Shown piece after piece: positions 35,606 through 44,667 of a DNA stretch of 64,000 nucleotides. Both the position numbers and the translations under genes were made by a program. How positions within the stretch are numbered: position 1 is the first letter of the stretch; every line of letters begins with the position of its first letter. Under the pieces are notes generated by a model, which did not search any database, had not been told where the DNA came from, and saw only the letters and a list, made by a program, of their open reading frames with translations. The stretch is from Paenibacillus doosanensis (GTDB lineage: Bacteria; Bacillota; Bacilli; Paenibacillales; NBRC-103111): the NCBI RefSeq assembly GCF_025060755.1, contig NZ_JANYUY010000002.1, forward strand, positions 186,001 to 250,000, given 5' to 3'.

Positions 35606-36559
35606 TTATGTTAACAAGAACGAGTTTCTACCTCTCCCCTCTATTTCATCCTTATATCCTAGCAACATTCGTAATCTTGTGTTCGGATACTCCATTAACT
35701 TCCTGTAATCCCGAGTGCTTCGATTGGGATAATGCAGTAATATTGACTGTAATCGTATCATTTCCCCAATATCATATTTTGTTTTATAAGCCATAAACTT
35801 TGACAAAAAATTACTTACTGGAATCTCAGAAAGGGTTTCGTTCCCTTCCCACCTGAATAATTTTATCTGTTTTTGAAATCGATCAGTATTTTCAGATTCG
35901 GATAAAAAACGATAAATCAGATCACTCTTTATTAACGAGGCATCTGAACTTTCTGCATAACCTTGCTCCATTAGAAATACGACAATTCCCATAAAAGTAT
36001 CAATAATTTGTAAGGGCACTGACTCATGAGAAGCTTGCGAACGTACTGATTGAATTGTATATCTTTTATTTCTATAGACAGAATGGGCATTCATTTGCTC
36101 TTTAATTTTCGAGTACAACCGCAATACTCTATATTCATCATTTCGATCTACGCTTATTTTTACATCTATATTGTTAGGCAACGATAAATGTCGAGTTACT
36201 CCATAGAATAATCTTTCAGGAATTTTTATATAAAACAGATTACGAAGCTCCATCATTGATAAGTTCATTTGTTGGGCAATAGCTTGAGCTTCAGTATTAC
36301 TTACTACAAGAATATTTATATTTACATCTTGGTTTATTACATGGTTTAATACTTTAAAGTATTTCTTCAAATACTGGTCATGATTATATTCCCTAAAATG
36401 AAGTTCGCTTCTTGTGTTTAGAGCTCGATGTATGTCTCTGACTGACCTGGTAATACTGGCTAATATAGTATCAATTCCACCGTATGCACCATAGTAAGAA
36501 TACTCTTTTCCCGGTTGATCAATTTTATTCGCCTCATCAAAATAAATAAGGAAACTCAT
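35606..36559 (-). CDS. DUF3800 domain protein
   Basis: 317 residues from the ATG at 36559 (AAGGGT upstream). The N-terminal strand LIYFDEANK, the mid-protein VDRNDEYR and the late PLQIIDTFMGIVVFLMEQ helix fit the DUF3800 family (RNase H-like fold, acidic residues on the first strand and at the late Asp). Members often occur on mobile elements and near phage-defence genes; their biochemistry is not settled. Low GC content sets it apart from the host core. It follows the ParB-like gene in the same direction, 345 bases away. Confidence 0.75.
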   Translation of the reverse strand: MSFLIYFDEANKIDQPGKEYSYYGAYGGIDTILASITRSVRDIHRALNTRSELHFREYNHDQYLKKYFKVLNHVINQDVNINILVVSNTEAQAIAQQMNLSMMELRNLFYIKIPERLFYGVTRHLSLPNNIDVKISVDRNDEYRVLRLYSKIKEQMNAHSVYRNKRYTIQSVRSQASHESVPLQIIDTFMGIVVFLMEQGYAESSDASLIKSDLIYRFLSESENTDRFQKQIKLFRWEGNETLSEIPVSNFLSKFMAYKTKYDIGEMIRLQSILLHYPNRSTRDYRKLMEYPNTRLRMLLGYKDEIEGRGRNSFLLT

Positions 36560-36664
36560 CAAGACTTACCCTTACCTTTCCGGCATCCAAATTAATCCGA
36601 ATAATTTCCGCTTGACTTTTAGCATAATACATAATATCCTATCTGTACAGAAACAATACGGTTT

Positions 36665-36750
36665 GAGTGTAGTCTTCTCCGCTTCGTTAGCCAGAGCTGA
36701 CTATACTCAGGAATGACCCTTCTCCGCTTCGTTAGCAGAGCTGGGTTATT
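36665..36750. repeat. Two tandem hairpins with the same loop and different, base-paired stems
   Basis: Both units contain TTCTCCGCTTCGTTAGC(C)AGAGCT. Unit 1 is closed by GAGTGTAGTC/GACTATACTC and unit 2 by AATGACCC/GGGTTATT. The stems differ in sequence but each pairs fully, with a G-T pair at the equivalent place. The inner part can also pair (CTC...GAG). The remaining sequence of this 345-base gap is AT-rich and empty. Confidence 0.6.
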
Positions 36751-36904
36751 TTTATTTTATTCATTTTATTAGTGCTAAATTTCGCAGTACAAATATGATG
36801 GATAAGGGTTGCCCACTATTTCCAGATACTCTCCGAATAATAGGTAGACCTTAAATTTGCGTAAAACTTAGTCACCCAGTCCTTTCTTCTCCAAGCATGC
36901 TCTC

Positions 36905-37804
36905 CTATAGAAACGTTCTTAGTTCGCTCTGCTTTTTCAAAAGTTCGCTTCTAACATTATTTATATGAGCTAGTATCTCTTGGGTATTTGAAATATCATC
37001 TAACTTAAGCTGTTTGAAATATTCCGTTAAGTTTTTAAGTTTCTGTTGGCATGACGAACTCTCGTTTTTTCCTTCTGAAGTAGTACTAGTTCCTATCCCT
37101 AATAAACAGTCTAATAATTCCATTTTATTATCCAGCAAAAATTTCTTCATTTGTTCATCACTAGATTCACGAATAAATCTTTCATTTTTCAAATCTGTAA
37201 TGCTCACCAATCTGTTTTCTATCTTTTGCAGCATAGTAGACCTGATCATACCGAGACTAAAAGATTCAACCAAGCTCGATTTCTGGTTTGATAATTTTTC
37301 CAGCCATCCAATTAATCGATACAAAACCGTTATGTTTAGGGATCCTTTAATAAATCCATCTTCTATTTCATTGTGAGGATAATACTGAAAAATCCTTACT
37401 CTTTCGGCAACCCATCTACTACTTCTTCTCATTTTTTTGGCAAGCTCTTCGAAAGAACACTTTTCCCAACTGATCCACATTTCGTAAGTATGCTTAGCCC
37501 ACTCATAATCCGTCCAGTCCTCTTTTCCGCCTTGAACACTGCCTAAACGCTTTAACTCCTCTTCTTCTGATTTCGGAGCCTCAACCAAAATAATAGGAAG
37601 CTCTTTAATCTTTAATTTCTTCGCAGCATGCCACCTCCGATGTCCTGAAAGAATAATATATTTGGAGTCTTTCTCATAACATGTAATACCAGTTTCCCAC
37701 CCTTTACTTTTAATAATTTGTTGCATTTCAGCAGTCTTTACAGAAATATCCCCCCTTGGATTCTTTGGATTGGGAACGACTTTACTTATATTCGCCCAAA
37801 TCAT
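36905..37804 (-). CDS. ParB-like N-terminal domain protein with KorB-type HTH
   Basis: 299 residues from the ATG at 37804 (GGGGA 9 bases upstream); a TTG at 37834 is an alternative. The ParB/Srx domain is at about 4-75, with PNPKNPRGD at 11-19 and the CTP/phosphate-binding box SGHRRWHAA at 53-61. A helix-turn-helix follows at about 115-140 (SFEELAKKMRRSSRWVAERV), then a helical C-terminal half. The first 150 residues are strikingly similar to the C-terminal half of the sigma-ParB fusion encoded just upstream, so the two arose by duplication. No ParA gene is present. It is probably a DNA-binding CTP switch, or a regulator partner of the fusion. Confidence 0.85.
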   Translation of the reverse strand: MIWANISKVVPNPKNPRGDISVKTAEMQQIIKSKGWETGITCYEKDSKYIILSGHRRWHAAKKLKIKELPIILVEAPKSEEEELKRLGSVQGGKEDWTDYEWAKHTYEMWISWEKCSFEELAKKMRRSSRWVAERVRIFQYYPHNEIEDGFIKGSLNITVLYRLIGWLEKLSNQKSSLVESFSLGMIRSTMLQKIENRLVSITDLKNERFIRESSDEQMKKFLLDNKMELLDCLLGIGTSTTSEGKNESSSCQQKLKNLTEYFKQLKLDDISNTQEILAHINNVRSELLKKQSELRTFL

Positions 37805-37835
37805 TTTAACATTCCCCAAATATACACACCTCAAT

Positions 37836-39518
37836 TTAGATATTATTTTCCAAACTTACTTTCATCTGTTCAATACATACCAACAAGTACTCTATTTCTA
37901 ACAAAAGCACTTCTGCCTCATCTTTTGTTTTGGCCTGGAACCCTTTGATTTCAGAAATAATTGCAGAAGAATTGATCTCATTATCCTTAATATAGGATAA
38001 TTTTACTTGGCAATCTTGTAGTTTTCTATTTCTATCTATCAGAAACTCGCGAATAGACTGAGAAGTTGCGCTTGTAACAAATGTATGATCATGTGCTATC
38101 TGACTGTTAAAACACCTCGCCTCATACTTTTTCAACATCAACCGTCTTATATAATGCTCACCCAATGATTCCACTAAATCAGGATGATGTTTAGCAAGTC
38201 GTTTGATCCAGGCATAAATATAATCCAGCATCGCTATAGAGTACATCCGATTATTAAGCTTATCCTCGATTTCATCCTTCGGATAATACTTGTACACACG
38301 AATCCTCGATCCAACAGTCCCCTTCGTAATACCAAGTTCGTTACCAAGATCATCAAAAGACTTCTTTCCAGAAGCAATCCACCTATCATATGTATATTTG
38401 ACTTGGTCAAACTGGCTCCAGTCCACCTGTCCACATTGTACAGAACCAATACGATCCAGTTCCTCTGCTTCACTTTTTGGAGCCGAAACAATGTATACTG
38501 GAATCATTGCTTTCTTTAACTGTACCGCTGCATTCCATCTACGATGTCCTGATAAAATAATGAAATTATTTCCCGACGCATAACAAGTAAGAGGCTCTTC
38601 CCAGCCAACGGATTCTATAAGATCTTGCAATTTTTTAGTCTTGATAGTTAAATCTCTTCTTGGATTTTTTGGATTAGGTAACACATGTTCTAAAGGTACC
38701 CACCTCAGTTGAGTTCTCGCTTTCCCTTCATCATCCATATCCAATTGATCGAGATTCATTAACCATCCCTCACTTTTATTCAAAATAGCTGTGCAATCAT
38801 ATCCACAATTATTTATTATTTTCTTCAGAATGTTATTTAGAGTATATTTTGATATTTTGCAGTGCCTAATAATATCCCTAGCACTATATCGGTCTATCAA
38901 CATTTTAACGATATCTTGTTCAATTGCTGATAAACCACTTATCACTTCTACTTGAAATAGAATATCTCGTTCTTCATCAGAGCCAATCAAATCAATTAAT
39001 TCCAAATTCTCGTGAGCATCAGAGTACGATAATGGTTGATAAAGTGAGGTAACGTTACAATTCCTAATATAATCCAACCCTTGTAGAGCCATATCCAGTG
39101 TACAGTTAAGTGTGTTGGAAATATATTCAGGCGTACAATATGCCATATTTCCCTTATAAATTTGAAGGATAATTGAATTTAAATTTCGACTCGGACGTAT
39201 ATGATTCATATTGTATATCATATAATCCTTCATTCTTCCTATTACAAAACTACACGCATAACTCCAGAAGCCGTTGTTATTTTTACTACTGTCAAATCTT
39301 TCGCGTGCTTCCAGAAGTCCTATATATCCTTGCTGGACTAACTCCTCTTTCAAATCTTTACTAGCCCTTCGCTGTTTAACAAATTTATGTGCTTTCCTTT
39401 CTATATGTTTGGAATAGCGTAAGACTATTTCATCAGATTCTTCTACCTCACGGCAACTAGGTCTTAAAATAGCCCTCATTCCTCTCTCTTGATCTATTGA
39501 TTTCATTGATTCATTCAC
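37836..39518 (-). CDS. Fusion of a sigma-70-family sigma factor with a ParB-like domain
   Basis: 560 residues. Region 2 of a sigma factor lies at about 28-100 (DLKEELVQQGYIGLLEARERFD, then FWSYACSFVIGRMKDYM). A region 3-like segment follows at 108-150 (RPSRNLNSIILQI, TPEYISNTLNCTLDMA), and region 4 at 185-235 (LSAIEQDIVKMLIDRYSARD, HCKISKYTLNNILKKI). After residue 270 comes a complete ParB domain with PNPKNPRRD (281-289) and SGHRRWNAA (323-331), then a KorB-type HTH (about 386-410) and a helical tail. Only 31 bases separate its stop from the preferred start of the ParB paralogue (1 base from the TTG alternative), so they form an operon. The start is GTG with AGGGGGGG upstream; an ATG at 39506 is an alternative. 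I know of no described protein with this architecture. Confidence 0.85.
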   Translation of the reverse strand: MNESMKSIDQERGMRAILRPSCREVEESDEIVLRYSKHIERKAHKFVKQRRASKDLKEELVQQGYIGLLEARERFDSSKNNNGFWSYACSFVIGRMKDYMIYNMNHIRPSRNLNSIILQIYKGNMAYCTPEYISNTLNCTLDMALQGLDYIRNCNVTSLYQPLSYSDAHENLELIDLIGSDEERDILFQVEVISGLSAIEQDIVKMLIDRYSARDIIRHCKISKYTLNNILKKIINNCGYDCTAILNKSEGWLMNLDQLDMDDEGKARTQLRWVPLEHVLPNPKNPRRDLTIKTKKLQDLIESVGWEEPLTCYASGNNFIILSGHRRWNAAVQLKKAMIPVYIVSAPKSEAEELDRIGSVQCGQVDWSQFDQVKYTYDRWIASGKKSFDDLGNELGITKGTVGSRIRVYKYYPKDEIEDKLNNRMYSIAMLDYIYAWIKRLAKHHPDLVESLGEHYIRRLMLKKYEARCFNSQIAHDHTFVTSATSQSIREFLIDRNRKLQDCQVKLSYIKDNEINSSAIISEIKGFQAKTKDEAEVLLLEIEYLLVCIEQMKVSLENNI

Positions 39519-39598
39519 TCATCGCCCCCCCTACCTTCCATTCTAATTCGTTGCTTTAGCTAACCCTTCCCTCAATAAAATTGGAATTTTCTGAATTT

Positions 39599-39627
39599 AG
39601 TATACACTTATCTCAAAATTAACTCAA
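39599..39627 (-). promoter_or_regulatory. Sigma-A-type promoter of the sigma-ParB operon
   Basis: On the minus strand TTGAGT (39622-39627) and TATACT (39599-39604) are 17 bases apart, about 80 bases before the GTG start. The -35 box directly touches one arm of a long inverted repeat. Confidence 0.7.
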
Positions 39628-39721
39628 TACAAGATAATAAAATTGAAGTATAGTAAAATTCGTGGTATTTTATAGTAGTCAGATATACATCTGTGGATTG
39701 AAATAATTTTATTATCTTGTA
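39628..39721. promoter_or_regulatory. 17-base inverted repeat in a divergent promoter region
   Basis: TACAAGATAATAAAATT (39628-39644) and its exact complement AATTTTATTATCTTGTA (39705-39721) are separated by 60 bases. The first arm fills the space between the -35 boxes of the minus-strand sigma-ParB promoter and a likely plus-strand promoter (TTGAAG 39643-39648, 17 bases, TATTTT 39666-39671). It looks like an operator. Confidence 0.6.
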
Positions 39722-39770
39722 TACATTCAAAGAGCTACCCCGATATATCTATAGTGGGTAGTTTTTTTGA
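39678..39770 (+). ncRNA. Possible small RNA divergent from the sigma-ParB operon
   Basis: A predicted plus-strand promoter is followed by about 90 bases without a frame and then a clean intrinsic terminator (GCTACCCC-GATATATCTATA-GTGGGTAGT then TTTTTTT, 39736-39769). No plus-strand gene ends here, so the terminator needs some transcript. Confidence 0.35.
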
Positions 39771-39797
39771 TGCATTGAGGTAATTCGTGTAAGATGG

Positions 39798-40500
39798 TTA
39801 TTTCATATAAAGGAAGCCTCTGATTTGCTTAAAGCCCTCTGTAAATTTTATCGTTTTCTCCACCGTCGTTGACTTCCCTAGCTTGTTGGTTGTAACGATC
39901 GTGAATTTGTTTTCGCCTTCAACTAAATTATTTTTCGAATTGACTGACGTACACCGAGACATTCTGACCGTCAACCGTAACCTTCGTCCCTTCCTCCGCT
40001 TTAATGGAGAGGGTGACTTCAGCAGGATTTTCCCCTGTAATAATAGAAGCGGATACTTCCAGCTCTTCCGTAGCCGTTGATACAGCTTGTTTGGTAGATC
40101 TGTTTAACAGCACCACGCATTCGGCTCGCGTAATACTTTTAGTCGGACGGAAGGTGCCGTCGCCGAAGCCATTGATCAAACCGCGTTCCGCCGCGGCGCT
40201 TACATACATTAACAATCCGGGTGTAATCTCTCCGGCATCCTTAAAAGCATACTGAGCATAATTGGGATTGTCCACATCTTTGTCAGTCAACCCCATCATC
40301 CTAATTAACGCAACCGCGATATCCTCACGAGTTGCCGCTTCTTCCGGATGGAAAGTTATCTTACCGCCAAACGGATTAACAAATCCCGTTAAACAGTCTT
40401 TGCTTACTTCGATATAAGGATAAGACCATTTTTCCTTTGGGACATCGGAAAAAGTCGGTTCTGAAGGATTAGTTAAAGGCGCGTTGAAGGTTCGAACCAC
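39798..40500 (-). pseudogene. SLH-domain surface protein remnant, frameshifted and truncated
   Basis: The N-terminal part (GTG at 40500) carries two SLH-type repeats: TFSDVPKEKWSYPYIEVSKDCLTGFVNPFGG... and FKDAGEITPGLLMYVSAAAERGLINGFGDGTFRPTKSITRAE, with the ITRAE signature. It has no signal peptide, so its 5' end is missing. The main frame stops near 39928 at a run of five A's. Removing one A continues the protein for about 45 residues (VEGENKFTIVTTNKLGK...) to a stop at 39798. A homopolymer sequencing error cannot be excluded for the shift, but the missing signal sequence still argues for a remnant. Confidence 0.65.
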
Positions 40501-40717
40501 TGCTTGTCCTCTCTTCGAGAAATCCCCCAGCGCTGTGGATGATTAGATTAACATTTCGGCGGCATACGATATCGCTCGTTTTTTAGCTAAATAGTTCATG
40601 TCTTAGGCAAAATATGCATTTCCACTACAATGGATGAATCATTATAATGTAGGAATCGAATACAACTCTCAATGGAACGGAATATTTGCTACTCTAAGAT
40701 GAAGACGGGTGCTGCTC

Positions 40718-42100
40718 ATGAGTTTATTTGTGCGAGAGGCGTCATTTTACAAAAGATTTTTTACACTGACACTTATCATCGGGTTACAAAACATTATTAC
40801 TTTCGGGGTCAACTTGTCCGACAATTTAATGATCGGAGGTTACAGCGAATCGGCATTATCCGGTATCGCGATAGCCAATCAAATTCAGTTTGTATTGCAA
40901 ATGCTCGTCATGGGGGTAAGCGAAGGTCTGGTCATCATGGCGTCAAGATACTGGGGGGCCAATGACGTAGGATCGATTAAAAGGATTGCCAGCATAGGAA
41001 TGCGCCTTTCGATTCTTGTTGGCTTGCTCATGTGGGTTATCGTCTTTTTCTTTCCTCAAAGCTTGCTATCGTTATTTGCAAATGATCAGAGTGTTATTGC
41101 CGAGGGAACCAAATTCGTGAAGATTATCTGCTTCTCATATCCATTTTTTTCCGTTACCAGTATACTGCTTGCGACATTGCGAAGTGTGGAGACGGTCAAG
41201 ATCGGTTTTATTTTGTCCTCGACCACGCTCATCATCAATGTGTGCCTGAATTATGTTTTGATCTACGGACATTTTGGTTTTCCGAGCCTGGGTGTGCAGG
41301 GATCGGCCATAGCAACCTTGTCGGCCAGAATGATTGAACTGATTATTGTCTGCGTCTTCGTGAAACGTTATGACCGAAAAATCTATTTGAAACTGCGTGA
41401 TTTTTTTACAATCGAGATGGGATTGTTTAAACAATACGTCAAACTGGGGTCGCCTATTCTCATGTCCAATTTTATCTGGGGGATTGCCATGGCAACACAA
41501 ACATCCATATTGGGGCATATGGGTGCGGCAGCGATCGCGGCAAACAGCATTGCAACAACCATCTTCCAGATTGTATCCGTCGTTGTTTTTGCCTCAGCGA
41601 GCGCTACTACCATTGTCATCGGTAAAACGATTGGCGAAGGAAATATGGATAAAATCGTATCCTACGCCAAGACGCTGCAGATGTTATATCTCGTCATTGG
41701 ATTATGTACCGGCGCCGCTTTGTTTGTTACCAAGGATTATGTCCTCGGCTTATATACCATTTCCGGGGAGGCCAAAGACCTTGCCTTGCAGTTCATGACC
41801 GTATTATCCGTCACCGTGTGCGGAACAGCCTATCAGATGCCGTCATTAACAGGGATCGTACGCAGCGGAGGGGATACCAAATTTGTTTTATACAATGATA
41901 CCATCTTCATGTGGCTCATTGTTCTACCGGCTTCGGCACTTTGCAGTTTCGTATTTCATCTTTCACCAGTGGTTACCTTTATTTGCCTAAAATCGGACCA
42001 AATCCTGAAATGCTTCGTAGCTATTGTAAAAGTAAATCGATTCAAATGGGTCCGGACGTTCGATCCTTATTCGTCGGACTCGAAGGAAACGGCAGTTTAG
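40718..42100 (+). CDS. MATE-family efflux transporter
   Basis: About 460 residues with 12 hydrophobic segments. SLFVREASFYKRFFTLTLIIGLQNIITFGVNLSDNLMIG is the family N-terminus, and the second half carries GIVRSGGDTKFVLYNDTIFMW. It is the NorM/MepA type and differs from the other MATE protein of the window. The ATG at 40718 is preferred over 40709; the ribosome site is weak. It lies within the ssrA island, followed at 98 bases by a hydrolase gene. The substrate is unknown. Confidence 0.88.
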   Translation: MSLFVREASFYKRFFTLTLIIGLQNIITFGVNLSDNLMIGGYSESALSGIAIANQIQFVLQMLVMGVSEGLVIMASRYWGANDVGSIKRIASIGMRLSILVGLLMWVIVFFFPQSLLSLFANDQSVIAEGTKFVKIICFSYPFFSVTSILLATLRSVETVKIGFILSSTTLIINVCLNYVLIYGHFGFPSLGVQGSAIATLSARMIELIIVCVFVKRYDRKIYLKLRDFFTIEMGLFKQYVKLGSPILMSNFIWGIAMATQTSILGHMGAAAIAANSIATTIFQIVSVVVFASASATTIVIGKTIGEGNMDKIVSYAKTLQMLYLVIGLCTGAALFVTKDYVLGLYTISGEAKDLALQFMTVLSVTVCGTAYQMPSLTGIVRSGGDTKFVLYNDTIFMWLIVLPASALCSFVFHLSPVVTFICLKSDQILKCFVAIVKVNRFKWVRTFDPYSSDSKETAV

Positions 42101-42198
42101 TGGCAAGGAGTTCGAAGGCGCGGGTAATTCGCATTTCATCTGGAAATAATGAGATAATCCTTATACAAACATTTTTGTTCTTAAAGGGAGGTTAAAGT

Positions 42199-43125
42199 GT
42201 GATAGAACAAGTGACTGTTATAGCTAACGCATCCTATCCATTGGAAGGGATTTTGACGCTGCCGGATTCCCAGGCCATAAAAGTCCCAGCGGTTGTATTT
42301 GTACATGGCTCCGGCCCCTTGGATAAAGACGAAACCATTGGTGCAAATAAACCATTTCGAGACCTCGCAGAAGGCCTTGCCAAAAAAGGAATTGCATCAC
42401 TGCGGTACGATAAACGTACCTACACCTATGGCAAGCAGATGATACAAGAACTCGGCGGCAGTTTAACCGTCGAAGAAGAGACCATTCAAGATGCGATATT
42501 TGCTTCCCGCATGTTAAAAACTGACCCGCGTGTAGACGCTAATCGTGTATTTATGATTGGCCATAGCCTGGGTGGGATGCTCGCTCCCAGAATCGATGCC
42601 GAGGGCGGCGATTTTGCCGGACTTGTAATTCTTGCAGGCACGCTTCGGACGCTAGAAGAAGTTATCATTGAGCAAAACGAAGTTTCCTTGAAGCAGCTTG
42701 ACGAATCCCAACGCGAAATGGCGTCACAGCAGATCCAAGCCCTTAAAGACAAGTTTGATTCCATCACCGGCATGTCTGAAGAGACCGCACAGCAGTCCCT
42801 ATTGTTCGGCGCCGTCTATGCATGGTATCTTAAAGAAATGCACCAGCATCCAGTTAAAGAGTATCTGTCAAATATTAATAAGCCCGTGTTTGTTTTGCAG
42901 GGGGATAAAGATGTCCAGGTTTCAGTTGAAAGAGACTTCAACCAATACCAAGCGATATTAAAAGACCACCCCAATGCCTCATGCAAACTGTACCCCGGGC
43001 TGAATCACCTGTTTATGAAAGCGATATATGGCACTTTAAAAGACATATGGGAAGAGTACAATGTTCCTCAAACGGTGGACGAAACTATTATAGAGGATAT
43101 AGCAAAGTGGATTCAGTCGGTTTAG
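42199..43125 (+). CDS. Alpha/beta hydrolase
   Basis: 308 residues. The oxyanion region VFVHGSGPLDKDE, nucleophile elbow MIGHSLGGML (Ser near residue 120), acid near VLQGDKDVQV (Asp near 236) and catalytic His in YPGLNHLF are all visible, so the enzyme is probably active. It resembles the BAAT/'alpha/beta fold hydrolase' esterases of Firmicutes. GTG start with GGGAGG 8 bases upstream. A hairpin terminator follows the gene. Confidence 0.88.
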   Translation: MIEQVTVIANASYPLEGILTLPDSQAIKVPAVVFVHGSGPLDKDETIGANKPFRDLAEGLAKKGIASLRYDKRTYTYGKQMIQELGGSLTVEEETIQDAIFASRMLKTDPRVDANRVFMIGHSLGGMLAPRIDAEGGDFAGLVILAGTLRTLEEVIIEQNEVSLKQLDESQREMASQQIQALKDKFDSITGMSEETAQQSLLFGAVYAWYLKEMHQHPVKEYLSNINKPVFVLQGDKDVQVSVERDFNQYQAILKDHPNASCKLYPGLNHLFMKAIYGTLKDIWEEYNVPQTVDETIIEDIAKWIQSV

Positions 43126-43239
43126 AATTCATAATGAACCCCTGTCCGAAGATACCGCCACTATTCGAATAAATGTTGTATGCCTAGAGAAAGCGTCATT
43201 TGCATGGTATACTGTTCGGTAGTAGTCGTCAGATTACGC

Positions 43240-43308
43240 ATAAAAACCGTCCTTCTTTCAAATGATTGTGTGGTTAGCTTTCATTTTACAGGAAATGACG
43301 GTTTTTTT
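43240..43308 (+). terminator. Hairpin terminator after the hydrolase gene
   Basis: AAAAACCGTC ... GACGGTTTTTTTG with about 45 bases between the arms, ending in T7. Confidence 0.6.
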
Positions 43309-43328
43309 GTGCATCTTTACGAAAAGTC

Positions 43329-43616
43329 TCAAAGTTCGGTAACAGTTTGGGCATTACTATGACGGATGCCCTGAAGCAGCTTGGCCTTGATGTAGGGGAT
43401 TCCGTCCCCTTTTACCGTCATATCGGCGAGCTTGACTTGTACAGCCCCATTCTCCGGTGCATATTTCACGCCATTATCGACAAGCAAAATAAGCATCTGC
43501 GTGAATTTCACTTCGTCCCACTCAACCATGAGGCCAGTTGGAGCGTCCAACTCGATCGCTAGGTGCTTATTGTCCCCCAACGGCCGGAGATGATCGACCA
43601 CCTTCCCTACTGCCAA
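43329..43616 (-). pseudogene. Histidine kinase fragment
   Basis: 95 codons contain the N-box of a HATPase domain (QMLILLVDNGVKYAPENG) with preceding DHLRPLGDNKHLAIELDA. The frame then passes to an incomplete glycine box (GDGIP) and runs into unrelated sequence. Sensor, dimerisation helix and most of the ATP lid are absent. It is a relic of a two-component sensor. Confidence 0.7.
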
Positions 43617-43644
43617 TCCGGCATTAAATAACGATCGATTGAGT

Positions 43645-43702
43645 CCAGTCCGAAGATCCGCTCCTCAGGCTCCTACGGGTGTATGTCACCCGAGCAACTC
43701 CA
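43645..43702 (-). repeat. Degraded ssrA 3'-region copy (scar 2)
   Basis: CAGTCCGAAGAT ... AGGCTcCTACGGGTGTA ... GTCACCCGAGCAACtCC matches the tmRNA gene around 52815-52885 with internal deletions, same orientation. Between here and 44005 the sequence is AT-rich without a gene. Confidence 0.7.
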
Positions 43703-44004
43703 AACTAACATTCCAAAGAGCAACCCAATTAATTCACCAATTGATCCAGACACCACGCCTAATAAAATTATGAACTAATAGAATTGGTATGAAATAAACT
43801 ACCCAAAAAATGTAGGGTTTTTCCTACAGTACATTACCCTCCCCCTTACTTAGGTAAAAATTATACATATTATCCCATCCGCAATATTAAACAAAAACTA
43901 TAGACTAAATACATCGAATGTACTTAACTCCTAAAATCTCCTGTATTTCCACAACCCTAATCTGTATTTCAAAGTTTATTGGAGGGGTTCGTGCAACATT
44001 CTTT

Positions 44005-44667
44005 TTAAAGGGTTTTTCGGGAATCGTCTGCACCATCCGTATCGCGTGCACACAAATCCTGGAGCTGGCGGATGACGATCTGCTCAACGGTCTCCGGTGT
44101 GTAAAGCTCCGGGCGAAGCATTGCAAGTATCGTCAAGCCTTCGATAAGCGCGGCCAATCTTAGTGTTTCGAGTTGAATGTCCACGGCAGAGGGAAGAAGC
44201 TGCGCCTGAGCTAGAATTTCAAGGGCGGCTTTGGTCAGGGAGTGGAATCCGTCCGTGAGTTCGTCTTTTTTAGCCTGCAGCGCCAAACTCGTGAGGGATC
44301 GGATGGCGAAGGTCCACCAGACGCTGACGGCAGTTCGTTTTTCCGCATCCATAGGGAGCAGCTGTAACAGAATTTCCCTCGCAGCCTTTATCGGAATATG
44401 GCTTATCACCAGCCCCTCTGCTGCTCTCGCAGCTCCTCTTGTCAAATAATAATCCACGATAAATAGCAACAGCTCGTCCTGCGTTGAAAAATAATGCCGC
44501 AAGGCGCCGGGCGACAATCCTGCCGCAGTGGCAACGGCGCGGATTGATGCATGCTCGATTCCTTTTTCCTCAATAATCTTCCATGCCGATTCGGCGATTA
44601 GTTTTCTTTTTTGTTCGTGGTCCACGATTTTCGGCAACGGTAAACGCTCCCTTGTCTTATTTAACAC
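44005..44667 (-). CDS. TetR-family transcriptional regulator
   Basis: 220 residues. N-terminal HTH at about 20-65 (LIAESAWKIIEEKGIEHASI, RAVATAAGLSPGALRHYFST), then an all-helical ligand domain. RHYF replaces the common YxHF and the regulator resembles BetI-like members. A strong inverted repeat overlaps its own -10 region, so it probably represses itself. No target gene is adjacent in divergent orientation; the next plus-strand gene is a small zinc-binding protein. Confidence 0.9.
   Translation of the reverse strand: MLNKTRERLPLPKIVDHEQKRKLIAESAWKIIEEKGIEHASIRAVATAAGLSPGALRHYFSTQDELLLFIVDYYLTRGAARAAEGLVISHIPIKAAREILLQLLPMDAEKRTAVSVWWTFAIRSLTSLALQAKKDELTDGFHSLTKAALEILAQAQLLPSAVDIQLETLRLAALIEGLTILAMLRPELYTPETVEQIVIRQLQDLCARDTDGADDSRKTL

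Noticed and set aside
36905-39518. Plasmid partition (ParAB) locus
   Set aside because: No ParA ATPase gene or replication gene is nearby, and one ParB-like protein is fused to a sigma factor.
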